DNA from: Pseudomonadota bacterium
GTDB lineage: Bacteria; Pseudomonadota; Gammaproteobacteria; Pseudomonadales; Oleiphilaceae
Direction: 5' to 3'
DNA length: 64,000 bases
Assembly (NCBI GenBank): GCA_002747395.1
Contig: PDPE01000037.1
Coordinates: 1-64,000 of the forward strand
Numbering within the stretch: position 1 is the first letter of the stretch; each line of letters opens with the position of its first letter. A program made the position numbers and the translations under genes. Below the pieces are notes generated by a model that ran no database searches, was not told the DNA's origin, and saw nothing but the letters and a program-made list of their open reading frames with translations. Of this stretch, positions 26,328-35,593 are shown piece after piece.

Positions 26328-27509
26328 ATGCAGAAAGGCAGCAGTTCGCTTTCCTCCCCGGTATATTTTTTTCTCTCCAATTTTTATTTCTGGTATTTTG
26401 CTCTGCTTGGGGGGTTGGCACCCTACTGGAGCCTGTACCTCGAGTCGCTCGGTTTCAGCCATTTGGAGATCGGCCAGCTTATGGCTATTCTTATGATCAC
26501 CAAGGTGCTTGCGCCCAATTTGTGGAGCTGGCTGGGTGATCGGAGCAATCGTCGCCTCAGTCTTGTTCGCTGGGGGTCATTTCTCGGTTGTGCCTGTTTT
26601 GGCCTTTTCTTTGTGTCATCCGGTTTCTGGCTGTTTGCATTGGCCATGTTGCTGTTCAGTTTTTTCTGGAACGCGGTACTGCCCCAGTACGAGGTGATTA
26701 CCATGTTCAACCTGAAAAACGACAAAAGCAGATACGGGCATATCAGGCTTTGGGGTTCTATCGGTTTTATCGTTGCCGTTTTTTTGCTCGGCGCCCTGTT
26801 CGATTATATACCAATCGCTTATTTACCTTTTTGTTTATTTGTTATTCTATCAGGTATCTGGCTAAGTGCATTGGCTCCCGTGCAAGAACCCAGGCACTTT
26901 GCTCAACACAGTCTGTCCGGATTACTGGGTGTCTTGCGTTCGAAAGTGGTCATTGCGTTTTTTGTTGCCAACCTGTTGCTACAAATCTCTCATGGGGCGT
27001 ACTACACTTTCTTTAGTATCTACATGGAGGAAATTGGCTATTCCAGAGTGGCAACAGGTCTGTTATGGGCGGAGGGGGTGATTGCCGAGGTGGTATTGTT
27101 TTTGATTATGCCTCGCCTGTTTGCCAGGTATACGCTACGATTCCTGATGATCGCGGCACTTGCCATTACCGGATTCAGATGGCTGATTACCGGCTGGACG
27201 GGTGACTCGTTGCCACTGCTTGTACTGGCACAACTGGGGCATGCAGCGTCATTCGGTTTGACGCATGCTATCGCTATTTATTTTGTAAACAAAGCGTTTA
27301 TGGGGGTGCACGAAGGCCAGGGGCAGGCACTCTACAGTGCTGCAAGTTTTGGTTTCGGGGGTGCGATCGGGGCGTTTGCCTGTGGCTATCTGGCGACTGT
27401 ATTCCCGTTAGCGGCACTTTTCCTGTTTTCCGCGCTGGTGTCTGTGGTTGCGTTATGGATCGCCTGGGCTGGTTTTTATCCCGAGTTTTCTGATTCGGTT
27501 CAACGCTAG
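26328..27509 (+). CDS. MFS transporter (PPP/HcaT-like family)
   Basis: A 393-residue major facilitator with 12 predicted helices. The start (PVYFFLSNFYFWYFALLGGLAPYW) and the loop RYGHIRLWGSIGFI are typical of the 3-phenylpropionate permease-like group often encoded after aroC. Substrate unknown. A GTG codon directly before ATG 26328 could also initiate. The close spacing to aroC suggests one transcript. Confidence 0.9.
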   Translation: MQKGSSSLSSPVYFFLSNFYFWYFALLGGLAPYWSLYLESLGFSHLEIGQLMAILMITKVLAPNLWSWLGDRSNRRLSLVRWGSFLGCACFGLFFVSSGFWLFALAMLLFSFFWNAVLPQYEVITMFNLKNDKSRYGHIRLWGSIGFIVAVFLLGALFDYIPIAYLPFCLFVILSGIWLSALAPVQEPRHFAQHSLSGLLGVLRSKVVIAFFVANLLLQISHGAYYTFFSIYMEEIGYSRVATGLLWAEGVIAEVVLFLIMPRLFARYTLRFLMIAALAITGFRWLITGWTGDSLPLLVLAQLGHAASFGLTHAIAIYFVNKAFMGVHEGQGQALYSAASFGFGGAIGAFACGYLATVFPLAALFLFSALVSVVALWIAWAGFYPEFSDSVQR

Positions 27510-27706
27510 AAAAGCTTTCCTGTGACCCGGCAGGCAGGGATTCCAATACAGGTTTTTCATGGCGTGACAGAAAGCAGATTCTTGCAGGGAAAGCGGGAAG
27601 TTTTAGCACTTGTCTATGTCTATTGGCTCAAAAAAAACCGATAATAGACAGCCAGGTGTTTGCGGAGTGCAGCGCCATAATCATTTTAACGTTGCAGTGA
27701 CAGGCT

Positions 27707-27719
27707 TGAAACGGTTTCA
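27707..27719 (+). promoter_or_regulatory. Dyad TGAAAC-G-GTTTCA upstream of phasin gene
   Basis: A perfect 6-bp inverted repeat around one central base lies 50 nt before the phasin start. It resembles GAAAC/GTTTC half-sites of fatty-acid regulators such as PsrA, but the spacing differs, so the regulator is unknown. Confidence 0.35.
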
Positions 27720-27770
27720 GGCATGGAACACATTGACAACAAGCATACGAGACACAAAAAGGAGATAGGT

Positions 27771-28127
27771 ATGTCGGATAACTTGCTGGGAAATATTCCC
27801 GATCAGGCAAAAAATGCATTTGATTCAATGAATAAAATCAATCAGGTCATTGTTGCAAATCTGCAGAAGGTTGCTGAATTTCAAATGAATGCAGTGAAAT
27901 CCTACGCGGAACTGACCATGAACCAGGTAAAAACGATTTCTGATGTTCGTGACGTCGATTCGCTCAAGGCACTGGGCACCGGTCAGGCTGCGTTCGTCAA
28001 TGATCTGACCCAGAAAATAATGGACGATTTCAAGGCGCTTAACGGAATTGGCGTTGAATTTAAAGACGAAGTTGAAAAAGTGATCAACGAAGCAAAAGAC
28101 GGGGCGACTGAATCGGCAGAAAAATAG
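27771..28127 (+). CDS. Phasin family protein (PHA granule coat)
   Basis: A 118-residue helical protein of the phasin_2 type (FDSMNKINQVIVANLQKVAEFQMNAVKSYAELTMNQ), which coats polyhydroxyalkanoate granules. The frame is open upstream to 27723 but AAAGGAGAT directly precedes ATG 27771, deciding the start. It lies 90 nt upstream of the PHA synthase gene, with a hairpin between them. Confidence 0.9.
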   Translation: MSDNLLGNIPDQAKNAFDSMNKINQVIVANLQKVAEFQMNAVKSYAELTMNQVKTISDVRDVDSLKALGTGQAAFVNDLTQKIMDDFKALNGIGVEFKDEVEKVINEAKDGATESAEK

Positions 28128-28152
28128 GCCGGGCAGACCCTGTATGTTGTTG

Positions 28153-28175
28153 CCAGGGTGGAAACTCCACCCTGG
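28153..28175 (+). terminator. Stem-loop between phasin and phaC
   Basis: CCAGGGTGG-aaact-CCACCCTGG is a perfect 9-bp GC-rich stem with a 5-nt loop and no T-tract. It probably stabilises or limits read-through so that phasin transcripts exceed phaC transcripts. Confidence 0.6.
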
Positions 28176-28217
28176 TGACTGATACTTAACAAGCTAAACA
28201 GACGAGCGAAACCGAGA

Positions 28218-30056
28218 ATGAGTAAAGACAAAGCCAAACAGTCAAAAAACGATGTTGAATCTGCCAATATAGCTCGCAAGGCCGTGCATCAACTGTTCTC
28301 GACATTTGATACGGCAACGGGTAAATATCGGGATTATATCGAAGAGCTTGTTTCCAAAAACGATTACATCGACGATTCTCAAGTTGCAACCATGTTCGAT
28401 ATGGTCAGTGCCTATCGAGACCTTTTCGAGCAAATCGCCATTCACCCCAAAAGCCTGTTAAATCAGGAAGGTTCAATGCTTCGGCAGCAGTTTTCCCTGA
28501 TCAAAAATACGGCAAAAAGGTTGATCGGAAAAGAGGTTGAACCGGTTGCCTTGCCAGAACGGGGGGATCGGCGCTTTTCTGATCCCGAGTGGACCGACAA
28601 TATTGCTTTTGACTATATCAAACAGTCTTATTTGATTTACGCCAACAGCCTGATGTCGCTGGTTGAGGGGATGGAGGGCACCACGTCCCAAACCCACGAC
28701 CAGTTTGTATTTTTCACCCGCCAGTTTGTCAATGCCCTGTCGCCTACCAACTTTGTGTTGACCAACCCGGAAGTGCTGCGTAAAACCTGGTCCAGCAGTG
28801 GCGCAAACCTTCTGGATGGCGTGAAGCAATTTGTAGAGGACTATAAGAAAAATCCGGGAATGATCAATATTTCCATGACGGATTTTTCAGCCTTCAGGGT
28901 TGGTCAGAATGTCGCAACCACGCCCGGGAAGGTGGTCTATCAGACAGAATTGATGCAATTGATCCAATACACACCGACCACCGAGACGGTGAACAGGACA
29001 CCGGTATTGATTCTGCCCCCCTGGATCAACAAGTATTATATTCTTGATTTAACCGAGAAAAACTCGCTGGTCAAGTGGCTGGTTGATCAGGGGCTCACCG
29101 TCTTTATGGTTTCCTGGATCAATCCCGGCCCCGGTTTGAGGGATAAAGGCTTCGATGATTATATGAAGGAGGGGGCATTGGCCGCCCTTGACGCAGTAGA
29201 AAAAGCTACCGGTGAAAAACAGACCAATGTGATTGGTTATTGTGTGGGTGGTACACTGTTGGCCTGCACCGTTTCCTATCTGGAGAAAAAACGTCGAAAA
29301 CGTATTAGCAGTGCGACCTATCTCACTACCCTGATGGACTTCTCTGACCCGGGCGGAATTGGCGTATTTATCAACGAACACGCCATAAGCGGTATAGAAA
29401 GACGCCTGGCCAAAACGGGTTATTACGATGGTCGGGCAATGGCCTTCAGCTTCAATTTGTTGCGGGAAAACGACCTGTTCTGGTCATTCTTTATCAACAA
29501 TTACCTCAAGGGTGAAAAGCCGGCGGCATTTGACTTGCTGTATTGGAATTCGGACAGCACCAACCTGCCTGCCAAAATGCATAGTTTTTATTTGAGAAAC
29601 ATGTATCTGGCCAACAAGCTGATTGAGCCGGAGGGCATAGAGCTGGACGGTGTGAAAATTGACCTGTCGAAAGTGAAGACACCTGCCTACTTCCTGTCCA
29701 CGGCGCAAGACCATATCGCAAAATGGAAAACGACCTATACTGGTGCGAAAACACTGGCCGGTGATGTCAGATTTGTATTATCCGGTTCAGGGCATATCGC
29801 GGGTGTGGTTAATCCTCCTGCGGCAGAAAAGTATGGCTACTGGACAAACAGTGAGTTGCCTGATAACGCTCAGGACTGGTTCGATGGTGCCGAGAAAAAT
29901 CCAGGCTCCTGGTGGAATAACTGGCATACCTGGGTGAATCAGTACGGAAGTGATCAGGTTCCGGCAAGAGTGCCCGGTGACCGTGAACTTGAAGTGATTG
30001 AAGATGCGCCAGGTACTTTTGTCAAACAGCGTATTGTTGACGTAATCGGGCAGTAA
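28218..30056 (+). CDS. phaC: Class I poly(3-hydroxyalkanoate) synthase PhaC
   Basis: A 612-residue alpha/beta-hydrolase-fold polymerase that joins (R)-3-hydroxyacyl-CoA units into PHA. The lipase-like box is GYCVGG with nucleophile Cys342; the other catalytic residues are Asp498 (AQDHIA) and His526 (GSGHIAG). The length and the absence of a neighbouring phaE or phaR gene point to class I. The phasin gene is directly upstream. No phaA or phaB genes lie nearby, although FabG-like reductases at 7.6-9.4 kb could in principle supply monomers (inference). Confidence 0.96.
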   Translation: MSKDKAKQSKNDVESANIARKAVHQLFSTFDTATGKYRDYIEELVSKNDYIDDSQVATMFDMVSAYRDLFEQIAIHPKSLLNQEGSMLRQQFSLIKNTAKRLIGKEVEPVALPERGDRRFSDPEWTDNIAFDYIKQSYLIYANSLMSLVEGMEGTTSQTHDQFVFFTRQFVNALSPTNFVLTNPEVLRKTWSSSGANLLDGVKQFVEDYKKNPGMINISMTDFSAFRVGQNVATTPGKVVYQTELMQLIQYTPTTETVNRTPVLILPPWINKYYILDLTEKNSLVKWLVDQGLTVFMVSWINPGPGLRDKGFDDYMKEGALAALDAVEKATGEKQTNVIGYCVGGTLLACTVSYLEKKRRKRISSATYLTTLMDFSDPGGIGVFINEHAISGIERRLAKTGYYDGRAMAFSFNLLRENDLFWSFFINNYLKGEKPAAFDLLYWNSDSTNLPAKMHSFYLRNMYLANKLIEPEGIELDGVKIDLSKVKTPAYFLSTAQDHIAKWKTTYTGAKTLAGDVRFVLSGSGHIAGVVNPPAAEKYGYWTNSELPDNAQDWFDGAEKNPGSWWNNWHTWVNQYGSDQVPARVPGDRELEVIEDAPGTFVKQRIVDVIGQ

Positions 30057-30080
30057 CATCCGCTTACGGCAATTCCTTGC

Positions 30081-30120
30081 CAGCCAAAGCCGATGATCAG
30101 TTTCCCGGCTTTGGCTGTTT
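30081..30120 (+). terminator. Terminator of phaC
   Basis: CAGCCAAAGCCG pairs perfectly with CGGCTTTGGCTG (12 bp, 13-nt loop), followed by TTTGGG, 24 nt after the phaC stop. Confidence 0.75.
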
Positions 30121-30131
30121 GGGTGTAAAAC

Positions 30132-30172
30132 AACCCCTGTCTTGCGGTTGCGTGCGAGGTGGGGGTTTTTTA
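30132..30172 (+). terminator. Second terminator in the phaC / GGDEF-EAL convergent spacer
   Basis: AACCCC at 30132 pairs with GGGGTT followed by a T-run at 30166-30171; the interior CTTGCG/TGCGAG can extend the stem. It serves the plus strand. Confidence 0.6.
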
Positions 30173-30225
30173 CGGGAATCGTTTTTAGATAGCAGCTGCG
30201 CGGCTTGCCAGACTGTAACAGTTGT

Positions 30226-32421
30226 CTATGCTTCGATCAGCGGGATGGGTTTGCAAACACCATATCCCTGAGCGAAATCCACACCAATGTCGTTGAGTAT
30301 TTCAATGATGTTCTGGTTTTCGGCAAATTCGGCAACGGTTTTCTTGCCGAGAAGATGTCCAATGTGGTTGATGGTCTCGATCATTGCCCGGTTCACTTTA
30401 TCCTGCTCAACGTTTCTGACAAAGCTGCCGTCGATTTTCAAATAGTCAACCGGCATACTTTTCAAATAACTGAAAAAGCTGGCACCGGTGCCGAAGTCAT
30501 CAATCGCGAATTGAATGCCAATTTCTTTACATTGCTCGATAAATTCTATAGCGGAACGAAGACTTCTTACTGCAACCGTTTCGGTGATTTCAAAACAGAT
30601 AGAGCTCGTATCGATCCGGTATTCGTCTACTTTTGCCCTGATAAAATCATAGAGTCCAACCGCGTTGATCGAAGCGCCGGAAAGGTTGATGTTGATCATC
30701 AAACCGGAATCCGGATGACTGTTCTGTATGGTGTGAAATTCGGAAAAAACCTTATTGATTACCCAGCGATCTATCTGTGGCATCAGGTTATAGCGCTCCG
30801 CAGCCGGTAGAAAGCGCCCCGGCAAGATAATCTCTCCTTCCCGGGATACCATTCGTAGCAGAATTTCCATATGCTGTTGAGGGCCGGTCTGGCTGCTCAA
30901 CGCCTTGTAGGTTTGATGGTAAAGCAGGAACCGGTTTTCCTTCAACGCTGATTTGATCCGTTCCACCCAGGTCACTTCATCCCGTCTGATAGTCAATTCT
31001 GACTCACTTTCCTGGAAAACACACAGCTGGTGGCGGCCGGATTCCTTTGCCCAGTAACAGGCTGTATCCGCTTCCTTGATCACTTCCACAGCCTTGCCAC
31101 TTGTTTTGGAAAATGAGGTCATCCCGATACTGACGCCGACGCTGTAACTCTTGCCATCGAAGTAAAAAAAGTACTCTTTGACGCTGCCAAGAATGTTTTT
31201 GCCGATGATTTGCCCGTGTTCTTCATCGCATCCTTCAAGCAGCAGCCCGAATTCATCTCCGCCAAGGCGTGCCAGCGAATCACTGGCGCGAACCTGGGTA
31301 CCTATGACCTGTGACAATTGTACCAGCAGATCATCACCGGCGGCGTGACCACAGGTGTCATTAACAATTTTAAAACCGTCAAGATCCATAAAAAAAAGCA
31401 GGCCCGATTTTCCGTCAACCCGGGCCCGCTCGATGGCCTTGGCAACCCGTTTTTCAAATTCCCGGCGATTGATCAGCCCGGTCAGCGCATCATGCGAAGC
31501 CTCCCAGACCTGCTGCTTCAGCTGTTCACGGAAAACGCTGACATCACTCAGGCAGAGCACGCCGCCGGTCAATTGTCCGTCCTGATCCAGCAAGGGGACA
31601 GCCTGCTCTTCCACAGCGATGGTTCGGTTGTCTCGGCAAACAAGTGACCGGTTATTGTCACAGGAAACCTGTTTTTTGGTATGGATTGCCTGGTAAAGCG
31701 TACTTTCTACCTTTGAGTTGGTCTGGTCTTCAATCAGGGTTAGCACTTCGGAGACAGATTTGCCGTTTAACTCTGAAAAGGAGCTGCCGATCAGTTTTTC
31801 CGCGGCAGAATTGAGATAAACCAGGTCTCCCTTGTTATCGGTACGGAGCACTCCATCGTGAACAGACTGCAGGGTAACCTCTGCCAGTTGTTTTTCCGCA
31901 AATAATTTGCCCGAAAGCTTGCGCAGCTGCTTCATCGGGAGAAGCCAGAGCACTGCCAGCACCAGCCCCCCGAGAAGCAGGCCAATAATGCCGCTGACCA
32001 ATACCTTGTGAACGATATTGGTGAGGTTTGAGCTGACCACGACCTTTCCGACGATTTGGCTGATATCGTAGAGAGGGTAGCTGCGGGTTATCAAAAATCC
32101 CTGTAAGACATTACCGACCGCGGTCAGCTCGTTTCCCTGAATATCGAATATCTGGATAAACTCGTTATCCAGCAGAACGGGTTCCCGGAGGAGGATTCCC
32201 TGCATCTGATTTTCGGCAAACATCCATGTTTCAGGGCGTGTCGTGACCAACTCTTTTTGCGCGTCAGCTTTAATCCGGGCCTTGAAAGTGAGTTCTTTCG
32301 CCAAATCGTGGTAGGCAATAAAGCCTGACACGACCGGAAGGGTGAAAACCACAACCGCAGCTATGGCCAGAGCCAGGCGGGAAAACAGTTGATCAAGTTT
32401 GTGCGAGGTGGAACGAGTCAT
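30226..32421 (-). CDS. Membrane PAS-GGDEF-EAL cyclic-di-GMP enzyme
   Basis: A 731-residue protein. Membrane helices at about residues 15-35 and 155-178 flank a periplasmic sensor; a PAS domain (about 195-305), GGDEF (about 320-480) and EAL (about 500-731) follow. GGDEF is intact with an RxxD inhibitory site just before it (RASDSLARLGGDEF). The EAL signature is EIL, but the acidic and metal-binding residues are kept (NINLSG, FEITET, DDFGTG, LKIDG, QGYG), so phosphodiesterase activity is likely. It starts 10 nt after the stop of a PstS-like binding protein gene, suggesting that protein feeds signals to its periplasmic domain. Confidence 0.93.
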   Translation of the reverse strand: MTRSTSHKLDQLFSRLALAIAAVVVFTLPVVSGFIAYHDLAKELTFKARIKADAQKELVTTRPETWMFAENQMQGILLREPVLLDNEFIQIFDIQGNELTAVGNVLQGFLITRSYPLYDISQIVGKVVVSSNLTNIVHKVLVSGIIGLLLGGLVLAVLWLLPMKQLRKLSGKLFAEKQLAEVTLQSVHDGVLRTDNKGDLVYLNSAAEKLIGSSFSELNGKSVSEVLTLIEDQTNSKVESTLYQAIHTKKQVSCDNNRSLVCRDNRTIAVEEQAVPLLDQDGQLTGGVLCLSDVSVFREQLKQQVWEASHDALTGLINRREFEKRVAKAIERARVDGKSGLLFFMDLDGFKIVNDTCGHAAGDDLLVQLSQVIGTQVRASDSLARLGGDEFGLLLEGCDEEHGQIIGKNILGSVKEYFFYFDGKSYSVGVSIGMTSFSKTSGKAVEVIKEADTACYWAKESGRHQLCVFQESESELTIRRDEVTWVERIKSALKENRFLLYHQTYKALSSQTGPQQHMEILLRMVSREGEIILPGRFLPAAERYNLMPQIDRWVINKVFSEFHTIQNSHPDSGLMININLSGASINAVGLYDFIRAKVDEYRIDTSSICFEITETVAVRSLRSAIEFIEQCKEIGIQFAIDDFGTGASFFSYLKSMPVDYLKIDGSFVRNVEQDKVNRAMIETINHIGHLLGKKTVAEFAENQNIIEILNDIGVDFAQGYGVCKPIPLIEA

Positions 32422-32431
32422 AGGTTTGGCG

Positions 32432-33268
32432 TTACCTTATCGGGTAACTGCCGTATTTTTCCAAAATCGCAGCACCTTTTTCAGAAAAAACAAAGTCAAG
32501 GAATGCATTGACTTGCGCCGAGCGTTCCCTGGGCAGAATAAAGTAAAACCGTTTGGTCATCGGATAATCACCACTTTTGCAGGACTCGACTGTGGGCTTG
32601 ATACCGTCCAGTGTCAAGGCGTGAAGCTTCCTGTTTTCAGAAAGCATCAAAGCCAGTGAGGTTACCCCGAAGCTGCCGGGTATGCTCTCGATTTTGTCCA
32701 CCGTTTTCTGATCGGTTGCGGCGAACAGAAATCCTTTCCGGTGTTCGGCAGAAGTTACCGCCTTTTTCATTTCAGGAGAAAGGGCCTTGATCTGTCGGGT
32801 ATTGTCGTCTTTGGCCTGACGCAGAATGGGACGAATCGTGGAACCGTCCGGCCATTGTTTTAAAACGCCGTTGTAGATGTCTACCAGTTGTGCGAGGGTG
32901 ACGGCAGTCACTTTGGTTTTGTTTGCAACCGCGAAAATCGTGGGAGTGCGTGCGTACTCAATGGCGACTATGCCTTTTTTTGCCTCGGCCGGTTTTAAAG
33001 GCCGAGCACTCAGGCCGATTTGAACCCGTCCGGAAGTAACCGATTTTATGGCACCGCCGCTGCCGATACTAGGCAGGACTTTGACTTTAACGCCAGGAGT
33101 GGCATTTTGGTAGGCATCGGCAAGCTTTTTCATGGTGCCGAGCGCATTCCCGGTTCCGCCTATAACGATTGCGGCTGAGCAGGTGGTCGTTACAGCGAAA
33201 GAAAAAATCGCACAAAGTAAAACAGACAGGGTCGATGAAAAGCACTTTTGTTTAAAGCGAAGCATCAT
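32432..33268 (-). CDS. PstS-like periplasmic substrate-binding protein
   Basis: A 278-residue secreted protein of the phosphate-binding (PstS/PBP-like) fold: signal peptide cleaved after TTCSA, then GGTGNALGTMKKLADAY, GSGGAIKSV, and FYFILPRERSAQVNAFLDFVFSEKG. The frame reaches 33313 but AAAGGAGATAAAA stands before ATG 33268. No PstCAB transporter genes accompany it; the only partner is the downstream GGDEF-EAL gene. Phosphate is the likely ligand by family, but other oxyanions are possible. Confidence 0.88.
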   Translation of the reverse strand: MMLRFKQKCFSSTLSVLLCAIFSFAVTTTCSAAIVIGGTGNALGTMKKLADAYQNATPGVKVKVLPSIGSGGAIKSVTSGRVQIGLSARPLKPAEAKKGIVAIEYARTPTIFAVANKTKVTAVTLAQLVDIYNGVLKQWPDGSTIRPILRQAKDDNTRQIKALSPEMKKAVTSAEHRKGFLFAATDQKTVDKIESIPGSFGVTSLALMLSENRKLHALTLDGIKPTVESCKSGDYPMTKRFYFILPRERSAQVNAFLDFVFSEKGAAILEKYGSYPIR

Positions 33269-33532
33269 TTTTATCTCCTTTGCAACAGAAACCGGGTTGA
33301 AAAAAACCGGCAAACAACAGTCTAAGCATAGGAAGCCCTGGAGCTCTTTTCAACCTGAATAAAAAATACCGGCGAATAAAAATGTTTCGTTTTGTTGAGA
33401 AGTTTTGTTAAAAAACTTTGTCAAGAAGTGGCTTCGTGGCCTTATCTTTTTTGCAGTTTGATGTTCAGTCGGGGAGCTTTTCTTCAAACCGGGTCACCAC
33501 CTTGACGATATCCGTATTGGGAAGCACAACCA
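33269..33532. other. Spacer upstream of the PstS-like gene
   Basis: No gene is supported. An 8-bp direct repeat GTTTTGTT with a 13-bp period lies at about 33390-33411, near the likely promoter region of the PstS-like gene. No clear Pho box (CTGTCAT repeats) was seen. Confidence 0.4.
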
Positions 33533-33570
33533 AAAAAGCCAACAACTTCAATCGGGAAGTGTTGGCTTTT
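33533..33570 (-). terminator. Terminator of the repeat lipoprotein gene
   Basis: AAAAGCCAAC and GTTGGCTTTT form a long stem continued by ACTT/AAGT across a mismatch. On the minus strand a run of six T follows. It lies about 55 nt beyond the gene's stop and is also suited to the plus strand. Confidence 0.75.
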
Positions 33571-33623
33571 GGATTTTCTCGCCGGAAATCGTCAGCTGGA
33601 ACGATCTCCGGGAACGTCTCGGG

Positions 33624-35225
33624 TTACAGGCCCAGACTCTTGAGCGTTTCCATGGTCAGACCGCCTGTCGCCAGACCTTTGTCCATCTGATACTGTTTGA
33701 CCGCGGATGCAGTTTTGGCCCCGTACAAGCCATCAACAGGACCTGGTCTGTAGTGTTTGGCGGCCAGGGCTGATTGCAGTTTTGAAATCAGGCCGGATGT
33801 GGTGTTGGTTTCACACAACACTGAACGCCATTCCAGATGTCCGTCGGAAATTTTGGTTTTCCGGGTGATCTTCTGGTATTCGGCCGGAATGACAACCTTT
33901 CTTTCCCTGGCTTTGGTTGCAAGTGTTTTCACTTTTACAGTCTTGTACACGGCCGGAACGTCCTGTACCACTGTTTTTGCAGGAGTGACAACCACTTTTT
34001 TGCTGACTCTGCGGTACTTGGCCGGGGTTTCAGTCAGGCAGATCTGGTTGCCTGTACGGGTGTTGCTGTCAAGTGACTTGTCGTGGATGTCGTGCCACAG
34101 AATCTGTCCATCTTCAACCAGTTTTTTCTGACCGACCTTGTTGTATTTGGCAGGAATGGCAACTTTCCTTTCGGAAGCCGGGGTAATCATTTTACGAACG
34201 GTAACCGTCTTGTATTCAGCGGGAACGTTCTTGACAACGGTATGAGCCGGCTTGTCAACCACTTTCTTGCGGACAATCTTGTATTCGGCTGGAATTTCTA
34301 CCAAACACATGATTTCGCCTGTGCTGTTGTCGATTCTCTCGATAGGGCCACGGCCTTTTTTCCAGTCAGTGTAGGCTTCCCTGACAAGAATTTTTTCTTC
34401 AGAGTACTTGTATGTTGCCGGAACGTTGACGAGCCTGGTCGATGCTTCTTTCACCAGTACCTTTTCAGTTACGGTTTTATAGGTGGGCGGAACGACATCT
34501 ATACGGAAGCTTTCTTCGGAAACAAGCTCGTTGGTATAAACAGTTTCATATCTTGGTGGCAGATAGTGCTCGTGGAAGCAGTCACCAGGTCTGGCGGCAT
34601 CCAGGTTAATACCGTATTTTTTGGCAGTGTCCAGCAAAATCGGGCTGGCTTTGGCGCTATTTCTGTCCAGGGAAGTTCGCCAGACCAGTTCTTTATCCCG
34701 AACCAGAACTTTTTCTGTAACGGTTTTATATTTTGCAGGAACGGTAATCAGTTTTTGGGAAGCGTCGCTGACCATTATGCGCTTGTCTACCATTTTATAG
34801 GTCGCAGGGATAATATCCAGCTTGTAGCTCTCTGCGTTTTTCAGGACAGTTTCCGTGGTAGTTTTGTATGCCGGTGGTACAAATACACGGGCATAGCACT
34901 CACCGGCCTTTGCATTGCCAGGCAGCAGCGGTGCGTTTATATCTGATTGCATATTGGCCCGGGCGGGTTTTGCGGCTTTGGCCTGAGCCTGCCTGGCCAT
35001 ATCAATCTGCTTTTTCAGCTCGTTTTCTTTCTCGGAAAGCTGTCTTTTTTGCAAACTCAAACTCTCTTTCTGCTGCTTGAGTTTCTGTTCCTGGGCATTT
35101 AACTGCGCCAGTTTTTCGTCCACTGAATCCATTTTCTCGTGCTGCGTGGTGGCGCAGGCACTGAGCAAAATACTCAGACCCAGGGTCGAAATGAGTGAAT
35201 ATATCGGTTTGGATTTTTGTTTCAT
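33624..35225 (-). CDS. Repeat-built lipoprotein with peptidoglycan-binding domain
   Basis: A 533-residue lipoprotein (signal with lipobox LSAC, Cys at about residue 23), a coiled-coil, Gln/Lys-rich segment (about 30-95), then four blocks of about 90-110 residues. Each block starts with Cys, contains three P-x-x-Y-K type units (such as VPAKYKTVTEK, IPAEYKIVRKK, VPAVYKTVKVK) and ends with a Trp. A PG_binding_1 domain (LQSALAAKHYRPGPVDG...TASAVKQYQ) closes the protein. It probably tethers the outer membrane to peptidoglycan; the role of the repeats is unknown. It is a single gene with its own terminator. Confidence 0.85.
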   Translation of the reverse strand: MKQKSKPIYSLISTLGLSILLSACATTQHEKMDSVDEKLAQLNAQEQKLKQQKESLSLQKRQLSEKENELKKQIDMARQAQAKAAKPARANMQSDINAPLLPGNAKAGECYARVFVPPAYKTTTETVLKNAESYKLDIIPATYKMVDKRIMVSDASQKLITVPAKYKTVTEKVLVRDKELVWRTSLDRNSAKASPILLDTAKKYGINLDAARPGDCFHEHYLPPRYETVYTNELVSEESFRIDVVPPTYKTVTEKVLVKEASTRLVNVPATYKYSEEKILVREAYTDWKKGRGPIERIDNSTGEIMCLVEIPAEYKIVRKKVVDKPAHTVVKNVPAEYKTVTVRKMITPASERKVAIPAKYNKVGQKKLVEDGQILWHDIHDKSLDSNTRTGNQICLTETPAKYRRVSKKVVVTPAKTVVQDVPAVYKTVKVKTLATKARERKVVIPAEYQKITRKTKISDGHLEWRSVLCETNTTSGLISKLQSALAAKHYRPGPVDGLYGAKTASAVKQYQMDKGLATGGLTMETLKSLGL

Positions 35226-35593
35226 AATCAGCCTCTTCTAGCCTTTTGTTTATTGTGTTTCGTTATCTGTTTCAAGTTTGCATGTGGTCTTGCAAGCAAT
35301 AATACTGTCGGCGTTTCATCCAGACAAGACCTCATTGGATTCGATTACAATCTGAATATTTCTGCTTTTGGCAGTAACGTCAGTAATCCGTCCGCCAACC
35401 CGGCACGTCAGTATACCTTCGTTAGTGGTACTGATACCAGGGTTTTTCTCTCTAAATCCTTTGATTGTCCCTGTTTGACGCTCCTTTTTTGATGGTCTTT
35501 TGTGAAGGCAGGATGGCGGCAAGGGGTGAACCGGCGAGGCCGGGCAGGAAAGAATCCGAAAAGGGGCGGTCACGGGCGCTCCCCGGCAGCCGG
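35226..35593. other. Spacer between lipoprotein gene and marC
   Basis: No gene supported. A small direct repeat CAGTAACGT/CAGTAATCC (35372-35389) is present and the last about 90 bp are GC-rich. The lipoprotein promoter must lie at the left end, but no clear hexamers were found. Confidence 0.4.

Noticed and set aside
33837..34946. Long plus-strand open frames (up to 287 codons) opposite the repeat lipoprotein gene
   Set aside because: They are antisense to a clearly coding repeat protein, lack ribosome-binding sites and show no domain; the repeat composition keeps the opposite strand free of stops.
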